Part shown: positions 27,164 through 37,237 of the stretch, piece after piece
Numbering within the stretch: position 1 is the first letter of the stretch
Layout: every line of letters begins with the position of its first letter
NCBI GenBank assembly: GCA_963667875.2
Contig: CAXXGC010000003.1
Location: 186,001-250,000 of the forward strand
DNA: 64,000 nt
Direction: 5' to 3'
From: JAEXOD01 sp963667875
GTDB lineage: Bacteria > Bacteroidota > Ignavibacteria > Ignavibacteriales > Melioribacteraceae
The notes under the pieces: generated by a model
The model's database searches: none
Told to the model about the DNA's origin: nothing
The model's input: only the letters and a program-made list of their open reading frames with translations
Made by a program: the position numbers and the translations under genes

Positions 27164-28687
27164 ATGGCAGAGACAAGCTCGGATTTCCATTTGAATAACC
27201 AAAGCAAAATTGCCGGCACGGTCAATTGTTTGGACAGGGTTATTATTCAAGGTTCCTTAAGCGCATGGGGCTGCCCTTACAGTATAAATTCATTCCTAAT
27301 AACCCAGGGTATTAAGATAACAGAATATAGGGCATATGCATTTGGCAAAAATAATGCAGTGCGTGCCCGTATTGAAAAAGTTGCCTTAGAAAACAATTGC
27401 CATATCGTACATATTAACAGCCCGAAACGATTTGATAAAGAATATCATATCCAACAAATTTTACTGAAACGCGGAAATAAAGAAGGAATAGTTCAAATCT
27501 ATTCTTCAATGGAAATTTGCGATTGTTATAAAGAAAATTATGATAAAGCGAATAATAAATGTTCCCTTGTTTATGTTACAAGTAAATGTCTGCATTATTA
27601 CATATACTTTATCGACCGCCAATTTGGACTTTGCTTTATTAGAATCCCAACATACATTCCTTTTCGTATTCAATTCTATATGAATGGACATAATTATCTT
27701 GCCAACAAATTAGAAGCAAATAATATTAGTTTTAAAATGGAAGATAATGCATTCTCTTTTATTAGTGATTATGACCTTGCAAATAAATTAAGCAATGATA
27801 TTCGTGCAGAAGATATTCATGCTTCTCTTGATGCAATAATAAAAAGATATATTCCCTTTTTAGAAGAAACTAAACAGGTCTATCGTTGGACTATTTCTCA
27901 AGCCGAATATTCAACAGATATTATTTTTAACAATGATAACGAATTACAACTACTTTACGACCAATTAGTAATTAATTGCATTCACGCTGTGAAACCTGGC
28001 AATGTAGCTACTTTCTTTTCAAGGAAATTAGCTCCAAAGTACAAACAAGATGTTGGAGGTAATTTTAATCTACAAATCCAAGGAACTCGGATTAAACACC
28101 ACATGGGTGTAAATAGTATAAAGATGTATAACAAAGGTAAAAATATTTTGCGTATCGAAACCACAATTAACAAAATTACTGAATTTAAAATCTACCGTAT
28201 GGTATCGCAAAGAGATGGTAAACAAGTCAGGAAATTAGCTGATATGAAGAAATCAATTTATAGTCTTTTTGATCTCTGCAAGTGTTGTCAAGCTGCTAAT
28301 TTTCGCTATTTAGATTACATAGCCACTTTTGATGATTATTCGGAAGGGAAAAAGAACATTGATAAACTGTCCCAAAAAGTTAACGATAATGGTCGTTCTT
28401 CAAGAGGATTTAACCTTTTTGATCCTACTGAAGCACAAATATTATTGGCTACTGATGCAGGCGAATTTAATATTAATGGGTTTAGGAATAAAGATATTAG
28501 AAATAAACTCAATAATACATTTTCACCACATCAAACTTCACAGATCATTAAGCGGCTTTTACTTCACAAGATTATTAAAAAGGTTAAAAATACTTACAAA
28601 TATTATCTGACAAAATTTGGTAAACAAGTACTGGCTGGTGCTCATATTGTCAAAGAACTTTTAATTATTCCAGCTTTAGCTGTTTAA
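27164..28687 (+). CDS. Conserved orphan protein of unknown function with C-terminal winged helix
   Basis: The start is the ATG at 27164 (507 residues; an in-frame GTG lies at 27152). I recognise the overall pattern as a widespread unnamed bacterial family: MEICDCYKEN, KCLHYYIYFIDRQFGLCFIRIPT, FQFYMNGHNYLANKL-like, GTRIKHHMGVNSIKMYNK, ILRIETTINK, KKSIYSLFDL and RGFNLFDP blocks. Residues about 435-500 read as a winged helix (NKDIRNKL, QTSQIIKRLLLHKIIKK, TYKYYLTKFGKQVL). There is no signal peptide, DDE or HUH motif. Function is unknown; DNA or RNA binding is inferred. It sits alone directly after the repeat array, which may mean mobility. Confidence 0.6.
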   Translation: MAETSSDFHLNNQSKIAGTVNCLDRVIIQGSLSAWGCPYSINSFLITQGIKITEYRAYAFGKNNAVRARIEKVALENNCHIVHINSPKRFDKEYHIQQILLKRGNKEGIVQIYSSMEICDCYKENYDKANNKCSLVYVTSKCLHYYIYFIDRQFGLCFIRIPTYIPFRIQFYMNGHNYLANKLEANNISFKMEDNAFSFISDYDLANKLSNDIRAEDIHASLDAIIKRYIPFLEETKQVYRWTISQAEYSTDIIFNNDNELQLLYDQLVINCIHAVKPGNVATFFSRKLAPKYKQDVGGNFNLQIQGTRIKHHMGVNSIKMYNKGKNILRIETTINKITEFKIYRMVSQRDGKQVRKLADMKKSIYSLFDLCKCCQAANFRYLDYIATFDDYSEGKKNIDKLSQKVNDNGRSSRGFNLFDPTEAQILLATDAGEFNINGFRNKDIRNKLNNTFSPHQTSQIIKRLLLHKIIKKVKNTYKYYLTKFGKQVLAGAHIVKELLIIPALAV

Positions 28688-28790
28688 TCATTACCCTTTT
28701 TTTTAATATTGTGACCATTTTGCGTTCAACTTAATTGCTAACTGAATAATTCATAATTGTTCTATAATTGGCATGTTTAAAATAGTATAA

Positions 28791-28813
28791 AATTGGCTGT
28801 TGCGGGCAAGCCA
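28791..28813. promoter_or_regulatory. Inverted repeat upstream of the MocR regulator
   Basis: TTGGCT and AGCCAA face each other across ten bases (GTTGCGGGCA), about 45 bases before the mocR-like start at 28857. A TATAAT-like hexamer lies at 28772-28777. Its position suits an autoregulatory operator, but no promoter with good spacing is evident. Confidence 0.3.
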
Positions 28814-28856
28814 AATTATAATTATTTTTGAACCATATTAAATAACGAGAAATGAT

Positions 28857-30365
28857 ATGGTTATCCTTAATCTTGATAAAGAAAGCGATTTACCTCTTTT
28901 TAAGCAGGTTTTGGAACAATTAAAAGAAAAAATTGATAACGAGATAATTAAACCGGGCGATAAACTTCCTTCATCACGTACACTTTCCAATTTGCTTGGG
29001 GTAAACCGTACAACAATTTATAAAGCATATCAGGAACTTTGGGCTTTGGGTTACATAGAGAGCAAATCGGGTTCTTATTCGTATATACGGCAAAGACGTT
29101 ATTGTAATTGTACAAACGATAAGTTGCATGGCAATACAATAAATTGGTCGCAAAAAGTTAATCCAAATGCGGAAAAAATTTACAAAATGTTTGATAAATT
29201 AGGATATCCGTTCAGTGAAAATAAAAAAAAATTTGATGGAATAGATTTTGGCTCATTACATCCTGATCCCAGAATTTATCCGGCCAAGGAATTTAAGAGG
29301 TCGTTAAATAAAGTAATTGATGAACATTCAAACATCATTTTTGATTATGGCGAAAGCAGGGGTTTTTTGCCGCTGCGTGAGTTTATTGCCCATAGATTGC
29401 AACTTCATGGAATTTCGGTTAATGCTGATGAAATAATAATAACCAGCGGGGCACAAAATGCAATTGATTTGTTAGTAAAATTACTTGCAAAACCGGGCTG
29501 CCGTGTATTTGTTGAATCGCCGACTTATGGAATGGTAATGCCTACTTTTACGTATTATGGATGTGAAATTGTAGGAATACCCATGAATGATGAGGGGATT
29601 GATTTAACGGAAATTGAAAAAGAATTTAAAAATGGTCTGCCTGTTTTTTTATATACAATGCCGAATTTTCAAAATCCAACCGGAATTACTACAAGCCAGC
29701 AGCATCGCGAAAAACTAATTGCATTATTTGAAAAGTACAGTGTGCCTATTATTGAAGATGCTTTTGAAGAAGAAATGAAATATTACGGTAAAGTACCGCT
29801 CCCTATAAAATCGATGGATATTAATCAAATAGTTATGTATGTGGGTAGTTTTTCTAAAATATTATTTCCGGGTATAAGAATTGGCTGGATAGCTGCCGAT
29901 AAAGAATGCATAAACAGACTTGCCGCCTTAAAACGGTGCAGCGATATGAATACTACCTTGCCCGAACAAGCAGCACTTGCTGATTTTTGTTGTCAGGGAT
30001 TTTACGAATTGCATATTAAAAGAATTCATAAAATTTATCGTAAAAGAATGTTTTTAGCAGTGCAATTATTGGAGAAGGAAATAAAAAATAAAAATGTAAG
30101 CTGGATTGAGCCGAACGGAGGTTTTACATTATGGTTGACATTCAAAAATATTAAAACCGATTATGATGAATTAGAAAAAGTATTCAGCTTATATAAAATT
30201 AGACTGGCACTTGGCAGAAACTTTTTTGCAAAACAAAACAACTTAAAATATTTCAGAATGTCAATTGCGGGTTTGGATGAAAAAGAGATTACCGAAGGAA
30301 TAAAAAGACTTTCGGAAGCAGTTAATAGTATTTATAATAAGCAGCAGATGACTTATAAAGAATAA
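28857..30365 (+). CDS. MocR/PdxR-type GntR regulator with aminotransferase domain
   Basis: A 502-residue protein. Residues about 5-75 are a GntR winged helix (KPGDKLPSSRTLSNLLGVNRTTIYKAY), and about 115-490 a class I PLP aminotransferase fold. The PLP-binding lysine is K334 in GSFSKILFPGIRIGW, with TSGAQNAIDLL and MPNFQNPTG motifs also present. MocR regulators sense PLP or amino compounds through the aminotransferase domain. It heads an operon with PhzF, GNAT and RarD-like genes (gap of 30 bases to phzF), and probably controls it, perhaps through the inverted repeat at 28791-28813. The effector is unknown. Confidence 0.9.
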   Translation: MVILNLDKESDLPLFKQVLEQLKEKIDNEIIKPGDKLPSSRTLSNLLGVNRTTIYKAYQELWALGYIESKSGSYSYIRQRRYCNCTNDKLHGNTINWSQKVNPNAEKIYKMFDKLGYPFSENKKKFDGIDFGSLHPDPRIYPAKEFKRSLNKVIDEHSNIIFDYGESRGFLPLREFIAHRLQLHGISVNADEIIITSGAQNAIDLLVKLLAKPGCRVFVESPTYGMVMPTFTYYGCEIVGIPMNDEGIDLTEIEKEFKNGLPVFLYTMPNFQNPTGITTSQQHREKLIALFEKYSVPIIEDAFEEEMKYYGKVPLPIKSMDINQIVMYVGSFSKILFPGIRIGWIAADKECINRLAALKRCSDMNTTLPEQAALADFCCQGFYELHIKRIHKIYRKRMFLAVQLLEKEIKNKNVSWIEPNGGFTLWLTFKNIKTDYDELEKVFSLYKIRLALGRNFFAKQNNLKYFRMSIAGLDEKEITEGIKRLSEAVNSIYNKQQMTYKE

Positions 30366-30395
30366 TTAAATTTTTAGAAAAGGAGAATTATTAAA

Positions 30396-31181
30396 ATGAA
30401 ACTTAAATTATATCAAGTTGACGCGTTTACAGATAAATTATATCATGGAAATCCGGCTGCTGTATGTGTTGTGGATGAATGGCTTAGTGAAACACAAATG
30501 CAAAATATTGCGGCTGAAAATAATTTATCGGAAACTGCATTTATTGTTAAAAAAGGAGACAGTTACGAAATTAGGTGGTTTACTCCGTTAGTTGAAGTTA
30601 ATTTATGCGGTCATGCAACTTTAGCTTCAGCATTTGTATTGTTTAACTTTTACTGTCAGGATTGTAAAAAAATTGAATTCCACTCCAGAAAAAGCGGAAT
30701 ATTAACAGTTGAAAAAGAAAATGATTTGATTGTGCTTAATTTTCCGGCCGATGTTGCCAAACAAGTAAAAATTCCCGAAGAACTATTAAAAGCGTTTAAT
30801 TTTACTCCTCTTGAAGCATACAAGGGGAAAACCGATTATTTACTTTTATTTTCATCTCAAGAAGAAATTGAAAACTTAAAACCGGATTATCAATTAATTT
30901 ATTCAACAGGTGTACGAGGAGTTATTGTAACTGCAAGGGGAAATGATACTGATTTTGTATCTCGCTTTTTTGCTCCTTTTGTTGGTATTAACGAAGATCC
31001 TGTTACCGGTTCAGCCCATACAATATTAATTCCTTATTGGAGTGAAAAAATAGGTAAAACGGTTTTAACAGCAAAACAATTATCAAAAAGGCAAGGGGAA
31101 TTAAATTGCAGATTCCTTGGTGATAGGGTAAATATTGCCGGAAAAGCGGTTTTGTATATGACCGGTGAAATTGATGTATAA
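30396..31181 (+). CDS. PhzF-family isomerase/epimerase
   Basis: A 261-residue PhzF-family protein (PF02567) with AAAGGAG before the ATG. The catalytic glutamate is E46 (NLSETAF), and the family motifs NPAAVCVV, CGHATLASA and EDPVTGSAHT are present. Full-length members have a two-domain diaminopimelate-epimerase-like fold and catalyse isomerisations of amino-acid-like or aromatic substrates. There are no other phenazine genes here, so phenazine synthesis is not indicated. The MocR regulator upstream and the RarD-like exporter downstream suggest handling of an amino-acid-derived small molecule. Confidence 0.9.
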   Translation: MKLKLYQVDAFTDKLYHGNPAAVCVVDEWLSETQMQNIAAENNLSETAFIVKKGDSYEIRWFTPLVEVNLCGHATLASAFVLFNFYCQDCKKIEFHSRKSGILTVEKENDLIVLNFPADVAKQVKIPEELLKAFNFTPLEAYKGKTDYLLLFSSQEEIENLKPDYQLIYSTGVRGVIVTARGNDTDFVSRFFAPFVGINEDPVTGSAHTILIPYWSEKIGKTVLTAKQLSKRQGELNCRFLGDRVNIAGKAVLYMTGEIDV

Positions 31182-31228
31182 ACACCAAAGGTACCTTAAT
31201 TATTAAATATTTTATTTTGAGAGTTAAT

Positions 31229-31738
31229 ATGATAGAAAATGTAATTATACGTAATATGGAAGAAAACGATAAAGAAAAAATGTTATTAATATTTAATTAT
31301 TTTGTTAGGGAAAGTTATGCTGCTTATTGCGATTTTGAATTAAATATCCAAATGTTTAATAAAATATTTGATCAAACAAAAGTAGTGCTTATTGCTGAAA
31401 CAGAAGAGCAAATTATTGGTAATGGATTTGTCTCAAAATATAATCCGTTTCCAAATTTTTGTAAAACAGGTGTGCTTACCTATTTTATTTTGCCCGAATA
31501 CACCGGAAAAGGAATTGGAAGTATGATATTAAATAAACTGATAAAAAAAGGTCAAGAAATGGGAATTAATAATTATTTGGCCAATATTTCTTCGCACAAT
31601 AGTCAAAGTATTAATTTTCACTTAAAACATGGATTTAAACAAGTTGGAAAGTTTGAAAGCATTGGATCTAAATTTGGAAAATCGGTTGATATTATCTGGA
31701 TGCAGAAAATTATTAATGAAAATGAGGAGATTAAGTGA
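31229..31738 (+). CDS. GNAT-family N-acetyltransferase
   Basis: The start is the ATG at 31229 (169 residues; an in-frame TTG at 31217 is less likely). This is a typical GNAT fold: IIRNMEENDKEKML at the start, LTYFILPEYTGKGIGSMILNKL as the acetyl-CoA-binding motif (Q/RxxGxG/A-like YTGKGIG), and SIGSKFGKSVDIIWM at the end. The closest look is to phosphinothricin-type acetyltransferases that act on amino groups of small molecules. Its TGA overlaps the GTG start of the exporter gene, indicating translational coupling. Confidence 0.87.
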   Translation: MIENVIIRNMEENDKEKMLLIFNYFVRESYAAYCDFELNIQMFNKIFDQTKVVLIAETEEQIIGNGFVSKYNPFPNFCKTGVLTYFILPEYTGKGIGSMILNKLIKKGQEMGINNYLANISSHNSQSINFHLKHGFKQVGKFESIGSKFGKSVDIIWMQKIINENEEIK

Positions 31739-32622
31739 ATAAAGGTTTAATATATGTTATAAGCGCATATTTGTTTTGGGGAATTCATCCAATATATTGG
31801 AAATTATTAAAACATATTCCACCTACAATAATTGTTTCGCATAGAATTATTTGGTCATTTATATTTTTTTTAATAATTATACTTATTAAAAATGAATGGA
31901 AGGTTTTAATAACTAAAGTTAAAAACAGCAATAATAAAATAACTATTTTTTTACCTGCTTTATTGATGGGTGGAAATTGGTTTACGTATGTTTGGGCAAT
32001 TAATTCGGGTTATGTTATTGAAACAAGTTTAGGGTATTTTATTTGTCCATTAATAATAGTTTTTCTGGGAGTTTTGTTTTTATCCGAAAAATTAAGTAAC
32101 ATACAATGGATAGCTTTGTTTTTGGCTGCGGTTGGAGTATTTATTATGACATTTATTTATGGCCAGTTTCCGTGGGTGGCAATGATTTTAGCGGTAACTT
32201 GGGGTTGTTATGTGTTTTTTAGAAAAAAATCGCCCCTTAACGCATTGGAAGGTTTAAGTTTGGAAACAGCAATTTTATCAATACCGGCATTAATATATTT
32301 ATGCTTTTTTAATGAATCAGGCAGTGTTTATTTATTTAATGATAATTATTCGTTTATCCTTTTAATGTTTACCGGTGTAATGGGTGGTTTACCTTTATTA
32401 ATATTTATTAATGGTTCCAGACGAATTAAACTATCTTTACTTGGCGTATTGCAATATATTTATCCAACAATTGTATTTTTTTTAGGAGTATATATATATG
32501 GAGAGGAATTAAGTACAGCTAAAATGATAGGGTTTGTGTTTATTTGGATATCTTTGGTTATATTTTCATTAAATCCGTTTTTATTAAAGTTGGTAAAAAA
32601 ACATTTTGCCTTTAACGAATAA
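31735..32622 (+). CDS. rarD: RarD/EamA-family small-molecule transporter
   Basis: A 295-residue inner-membrane protein with ten predicted helices and the RarD signature at the N-terminus (YLFWGIHPIYWKLL). It starts at GTG 31735, overlapping the acetyltransferase stop by four bases. EamA-type transporters export or import metabolites and drugs. In this operon (MocR, PhzF, GNAT, RarD) it likely moves the compound modified by the two enzymes. It ends the operon; the convergent cstA gene follows after 86 bases and no clear terminator is seen. Confidence 0.9.
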   Translation: MNKGLIYVISAYLFWGIHPIYWKLLKHIPPTIIVSHRIIWSFIFFLIIILIKNEWKVLITKVKNSNNKITIFLPALLMGGNWFTYVWAINSGYVIETSLGYFICPLIIVFLGVLFLSEKLSNIQWIALFLAAVGVFIMTFIYGQFPWVAMILAVTWGCYVFFRKKSPLNALEGLSLETAILSIPALIYLCFFNESGSVYLFNDNYSFILLMFTGVMGGLPLLIFINGSRRIKLSLLGVLQYIYPTIVFFLGVYIYGEELSTAKMIGFVFIWISLVIFSLNPFLLKLVKKHFAFNE

Positions 32623-32708
32623 TAAAACGATAAACAATTAAAAATTATCCCCAAATAGTTATTACTCCCAAATGAAAGGGCAATATATTACAACTTCACT
32701 TTCATTAA

Positions 32709-34124
32709 TCAGTGCTTTCTTTTGTAAAAGTAATAACCTATGGTTGAAATTAATAATCCGCTGAAAATAAGTAATGATGTATGAATTGATAATCTTAAAC
32801 CTTCGGGAGCCATAAGTATATAATTTACAGAAACAGCGGACATAAATATTGTAGGGATTAATGATATCCAATAATTTTTATTTTCCTGATACAAATAAAC
32901 GGTAATTGTCCATAATACTATAGCTGCTAATGTTTGGTTTGTCCACGCGGCATACCGCCAAATAATATCAAAATTAATTTGAATTAAAAAAAGACTAACT
33001 GCAAATATTGGCAATGCTGTTAATATTCTTTTTCCTATCTTTTTTTGATCAATATGAAAATAATCAGCAATAGTTAATCGTGCGCCTCTAAAAGCCGTAT
33101 CACCTGTAGTAATGGGACATGCAACAACTCCAAGTATGGCAAGTATTCCGCCAATTTTCCCTAATAAAGTGTTAGATATAATATTAACCACCCATGCAGC
33201 ATTTCCATTTTGTACAGCCATAGTATTATTTAATTCTTTAACACTGCCAAAAAAGCCCATTGCAACGGCTGCCCAAATTAATGCAACAATTCCTTCAGCA
33301 AGCATTGATCCCATAAATACGCGCCTGCCGTATTTTTCATTAGTTATACATCTGGCCATTAAAGGGGATTGTGTTGAATGAAAACCGGAAATAGCTCCGC
33401 AGGCAACAGTTACAAACAACATGGGAAAAATTGGGAATTTACCCGGATTTGCATGCATGTTTGTTAAGTTGGAAAACGTTAATTCAGGTATTTGTACCCC
33501 AGCAACTAACATTGTAACAGAAACACCAACAGCCATAAATAAAAGAGCAATACCAAAAATGGGGTAAATTTTGCCAATCAGTTTATCAATTGGTAATAAT
33601 GTAGCCAATATGTAATATATAATTATTGCAATAGACCAAAATGTAAAATCTAAATAAGCCGGTGTAATCATAGCTAAAATTTTGGCGGGTCCAATTATAA
33701 AAATCGATCCAACTAAAATTAATAAGATCATGGAAAAAATATTAACAAAAAGTTTTGCATTATTGCCAAGGTATTTGCCAATAATTTCGGGCAAACTTAA
33801 ACCGTCTTGTCTTAATGAAAGCATCCCTGAAAAATAATCGTGTACGGCACCGCCAAAAATACAGCCAAATACTATCCATAAAAATGCAGGTGGTCCCCAC
33901 ATTGCCCCTGCAACAGCTCCAAATATTGGACCTAAACCCGTAATATTAAGAAACTGAATTAAAAATATTCTCCACCAGGCCATAGGTACATAATCAATAC
34001 CATCGTTATACTTTAATGCGGGTGTTTTAGCTTTTTCATCAACAATTAAAATCTTTTCAAATATTTTACCATAAATAAAATAACTTAAAATTAAAAGAAG
34101 TACAGAAATTAAAAATGTATACAT
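32709..34124 (-). CDS. cstA: CstA-family carbon-starvation transporter, paralog 1
   Basis: A 471-residue inner-membrane protein of the CstA family (PF02554), of the short type (E. coli CstA is about 700). About 12-14 helices are visible, with the conserved blocks TGLGPIFGAVAGAMWGPPAFLWIV, GAVHDYFSGMLSLRQDG and CGAISGFHSTQSPLMARC in pieces. Known CstA/BtsT proteins take up peptides or pyruvate with protons. It is nearly identical in plan to 44329-45765 and shares an upstream element with it (34196-34224), so both are probably induced together. It is monocistronic. Confidence 0.9.
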   Translation of the reverse strand: MYTFLISVLLLILSYFIYGKIFEKILIVDEKAKTPALKYNDGIDYVPMAWWRIFLIQFLNITGLGPIFGAVAGAMWGPPAFLWIVFGCIFGGAVHDYFSGMLSLRQDGLSLPEIIGKYLGNNAKLFVNIFSMILLILVGSIFIIGPAKILAMITPAYLDFTFWSIAIIIYYILATLLPIDKLIGKIYPIFGIALLFMAVGVSVTMLVAGVQIPELTFSNLTNMHANPGKFPIFPMLFVTVACGAISGFHSTQSPLMARCITNEKYGRRVFMGSMLAEGIVALIWAAVAMGFFGSVKELNNTMAVQNGNAAWVVNIISNTLLGKIGGILAILGVVACPITTGDTAFRGARLTIADYFHIDQKKIGKRILTALPIFAVSLFLIQINFDIIWRYAAWTNQTLAAIVLWTITVYLYQENKNYWISLIPTIFMSAVSVNYILMAPEGLRLSIHTSLLIFSGLLISTIGYYFYKRKH

Positions 34125-34195
34125 TACATTATTCCATAATTTATAGGTGATTTAATTGCCTGATAATATCTTACAGATAATAGATTTTATATTAC

Positions 34196-34224
34196 AAATT
34201 AAGGTTATATTAAATGTTTGTCAA
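34196..34224 (-). promoter_or_regulatory. Promoter-like element shared by the two cstA genes (copy 1)
   Basis: On the minus strand TTGACA (34219-34224), a 17-base spacer and TAATTT (34196-34201). The surrounding about 57 bases (34183-34240) match the region upstream of the other cstA, including TATAACCTTAATTT. The predicted start of transcription is about 65 bases before the gene. Confidence 0.55.
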
Positions 34225-34437
34225 TAATTATAATCAAATAATCTATGTAAATATTGTTATGGTAATTTTGTAATAATTGTGTTAAAACGAATAAAAACGG
34301 GAACTACGATAAAAATTTGAATAATTTTTGTAAAGTTTACTATTTAATTTGCTTTTAAATAAATTGTATTTATTTTAAATTATTGGGAATAAAAATAATT
34401 ATTAAATAATTTTTATTATAAACAAAGGAGAAAATTA

Positions 34438-37228
34438 ATGAGAACTAAAATCTATTTGGTAATAATGGGATTGTTTTTTTTTAGGAGCTAATATCCTGTT
34501 TGCGCAAGGCACTTTTTTTAAGAATTATAATGGAATACCTATAACAACAAATCTTTGGGGTAAAGAAGCGTGGATGTATGATCGGTATGATTATTTGGAT
34601 ATTGATTCGGCAGGTATTGATGCAGTTGTGGTAACTAATACTAATACAACAACTTATCAAGCATACCGTAGGGCGCACAATACAAAATTTAAGCTTATAC
34701 CATATATGCATACGCTAGACAGTAATATAACTAGAACCGGAATTTGTTTTTTTTCGGAAAAAGCTTATACAATTTGGGAAGCGGAAGGAGATACAAACTA
34801 CGTAATTAATTTAAACAATTCGGGTGGAATGTCATATTATGAGCCTAGTATTGGTGTTAATGGAATTCAAAATGATACATCAAAACACGAATCTTGTTAT
34901 ATTATTCAGGGTCCAAATAATTATTGTAATTTGGCGAATAGTAAAATAACAACTTTACCGATGAATTATACTGCAAATTTTAGATTAAAAATAAACTGGA
35001 GAAATACCCAAAATCATCCCGATTCAATTAAAAATTATGCAAATCAAATTATATGCAGATTAAGCGTAACTACCCAAATGGACACCAGTACACCACCTAC
35101 TACAATAGCTGATAGTACTTTAATTGTTGATAATTTATTACCTTTGGATGGTTATACAGAAATTAAATTAAAATATCGTGCTTTTTCAAAAAGTCTTCCG
35201 TCGAACTTATTAAAACAAATTCATAAACTTACAGCAGAAGATACAGCTGGTTTGTATACTGTTATTCCAAATGTTGAATTTAAGGTATACTTTAACGAAA
35301 TTCCTGAACTTTCTTTATATGTTGATAAAATAACGCTTTATGACACTTATGGTAATATATTAATGAATAGTTCATCACTATCTGACTTTTCATTACCTAA
35401 CGAAATTACTTTCCAATTAGGGGATCCGTTTAATTCAAGTGAAGTTGTGGGTTGGTACCCAATAGACGAGCCGGATTTAATTGATATGCAAAACTGTCTC
35501 GCAAAACTTGATACGTTAATTAATACGGCAAAAACCGACCTGCATTTAATTCCGGGGGTTGCATGTTCGTGGGACGGCAGCCTTTTTGGTCCGGGAACTC
35601 CCTCAAAATTAATTGAATATTCCAAAAGAGGTAAATATAACGGATCTATTATGCATAAATATTTATATGACGATCCTCATGTCCCTTCTGACGGGCCGGA
35701 TTACTTTAAAGGTAATATAACTTGTTATATTGCAAACCTCAACTATTATCAAGTTGCTGATCCTAATTTTATATGCAGCATCCAATCGGGCAAGTGGTCA
35801 AATGATTCTGCTCACGTTTTAAGAAAAATACAGCCCAGCCCAAAACAATTTTTATATAATACTAATTTGGCTTTGTTATATGGTGCTAAAGGAATAGATA
35901 TAAATGATTTTTATTATTATATTAATGATTCCAATGTAGTTAATCGTACAGGAATGATGGGCATTTATGCCAGTAATTCAGCAGGTTATGGAAAAGTACC
36001 ATCAGATATATATAGAACATTACGTGATACAATAAGCCCGCTGTTAAAAGGTGATTTTGGTATACTGTTAAAAAAGTTAAAACAAACTTACCAAGACCAA
36101 ATTAATTCGTATGCTTATATTTATCAAAATGGTACACTAATTGCGTCAAATGTGGTTTTAGATATTGATTATGGGTATTTTAATAATCCGTCAGCAGAGG
36201 ATAAAAAATATGTAATGCTGCTTAACAGATATTATAGTCCTGATAAAGTAAATAATCAGCCATATAGTATAAATTATAATTATTCTGGTGTAACACAAAC
36301 AAACTATATGATAAAAGAATACTATAAAAATCAAATAATACATAAAACCGTGTCCAATAACAACCTAATATTACGTCCTCAACTTAATCCGGGTGAATGC
36401 GCATTATATGAAATTATGCCTTCAATAAAATACGGGGGACAAATAATTGTAAACGATACCGTAAAAACCTGTACTGAATTAATAGGAGATCTACAGATAA
36501 ATGAAAATAAAAAATTGTATATTAAGGATACTACTTATACAGTCAGCAGTTTAATATATGTTAAAAATGGTGGAAGTATAAGCCGTATTGGAAGAGGAAA
36601 TATTGTGTTTAGCGGTGCCGGAAAAATTACAAATGAAGTATGGACGAATTCGTTGTTTTATACCTGCCAAAACAGACATCCCAAATTGATATGGGGCGCT
36701 TTAACCGGTACACAAAAATATGTAATTTACCGGAAACTTGGAGCAACATTTGCTTTTGATTCAATTGGTGTTGTTAATTCTACAAGTTCGAATCTTCAAC
36801 AATGTTTTGTTGATGTAACAACGGATATTAATCTTGGACAAGTTGCAGGTCATGATATATATTATAAAGTGAAAAAAATAAACGGACAAAAGGTACAATA
36901 TACAAATCAGGTTAATGTACCTTTAACAGGGGGTGCTATTGATAAAAGTAACGAAATAATAATTAAAGAGTTCGTTATAGAACAAAATTATCCAAATCCA
37001 TTTAATAGTACTACACACATAAAATATATGATACCCAAAACAGGTAAAGTAAGTGTAAAGTTATACGATATACTTGGTAAGGAAATAAAAAATCTTTATG
37101 AGGGCATTAGGGAACAAGGTGTTTATGAAATAGAACTAAATTGCAACAACATGGCAAGCGGTGTATATATATACCGTATTCAATATGATGATAAAGTTTT
37201 AAGCAAAAAAATTATGTTATTAAAATAG
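34438..37228 (+). CDS. T9SS-secreted TIM-barrel-like protein, frameshifted at a T run
   Basis: AAAGGAG precedes the ATG at 34438, which begins a signal peptide, but the frame stops at 34489. The long frame (open from before 34502, internal ATG at 34574) supplies the rest of the signal peptide (FFLGANILFAQG). A run of nine T at 34474-34482 explains this: eight T would give one frame of about 929 residues. The mature part looks like a glycoside-hydrolase-like TIM barrel (VVGWYPIDEPDLID at about residue 340; AKGIDINDFYYY), then a beta domain, and a T9SS sorting domain (EQNYPNPFNSTTHI). Substrate is unknown. It is followed within ten bases by the beta-helix gene. Confidence 0.8.
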
Positions 37229-37237
37229 TTTTGAATT

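Noticed and set aside
27164..28687. Transposase identity for the orphan gene
   Set aside because: No DDE, HUH or serine/tyrosine recombinase motif, and no convincing terminal repeats or target duplication around it.
30396..31181. Phenazine biosynthesis locus
   Set aside because: Only a PhzF-family member is present; the family is broad and no other phenazine genes are nearby.
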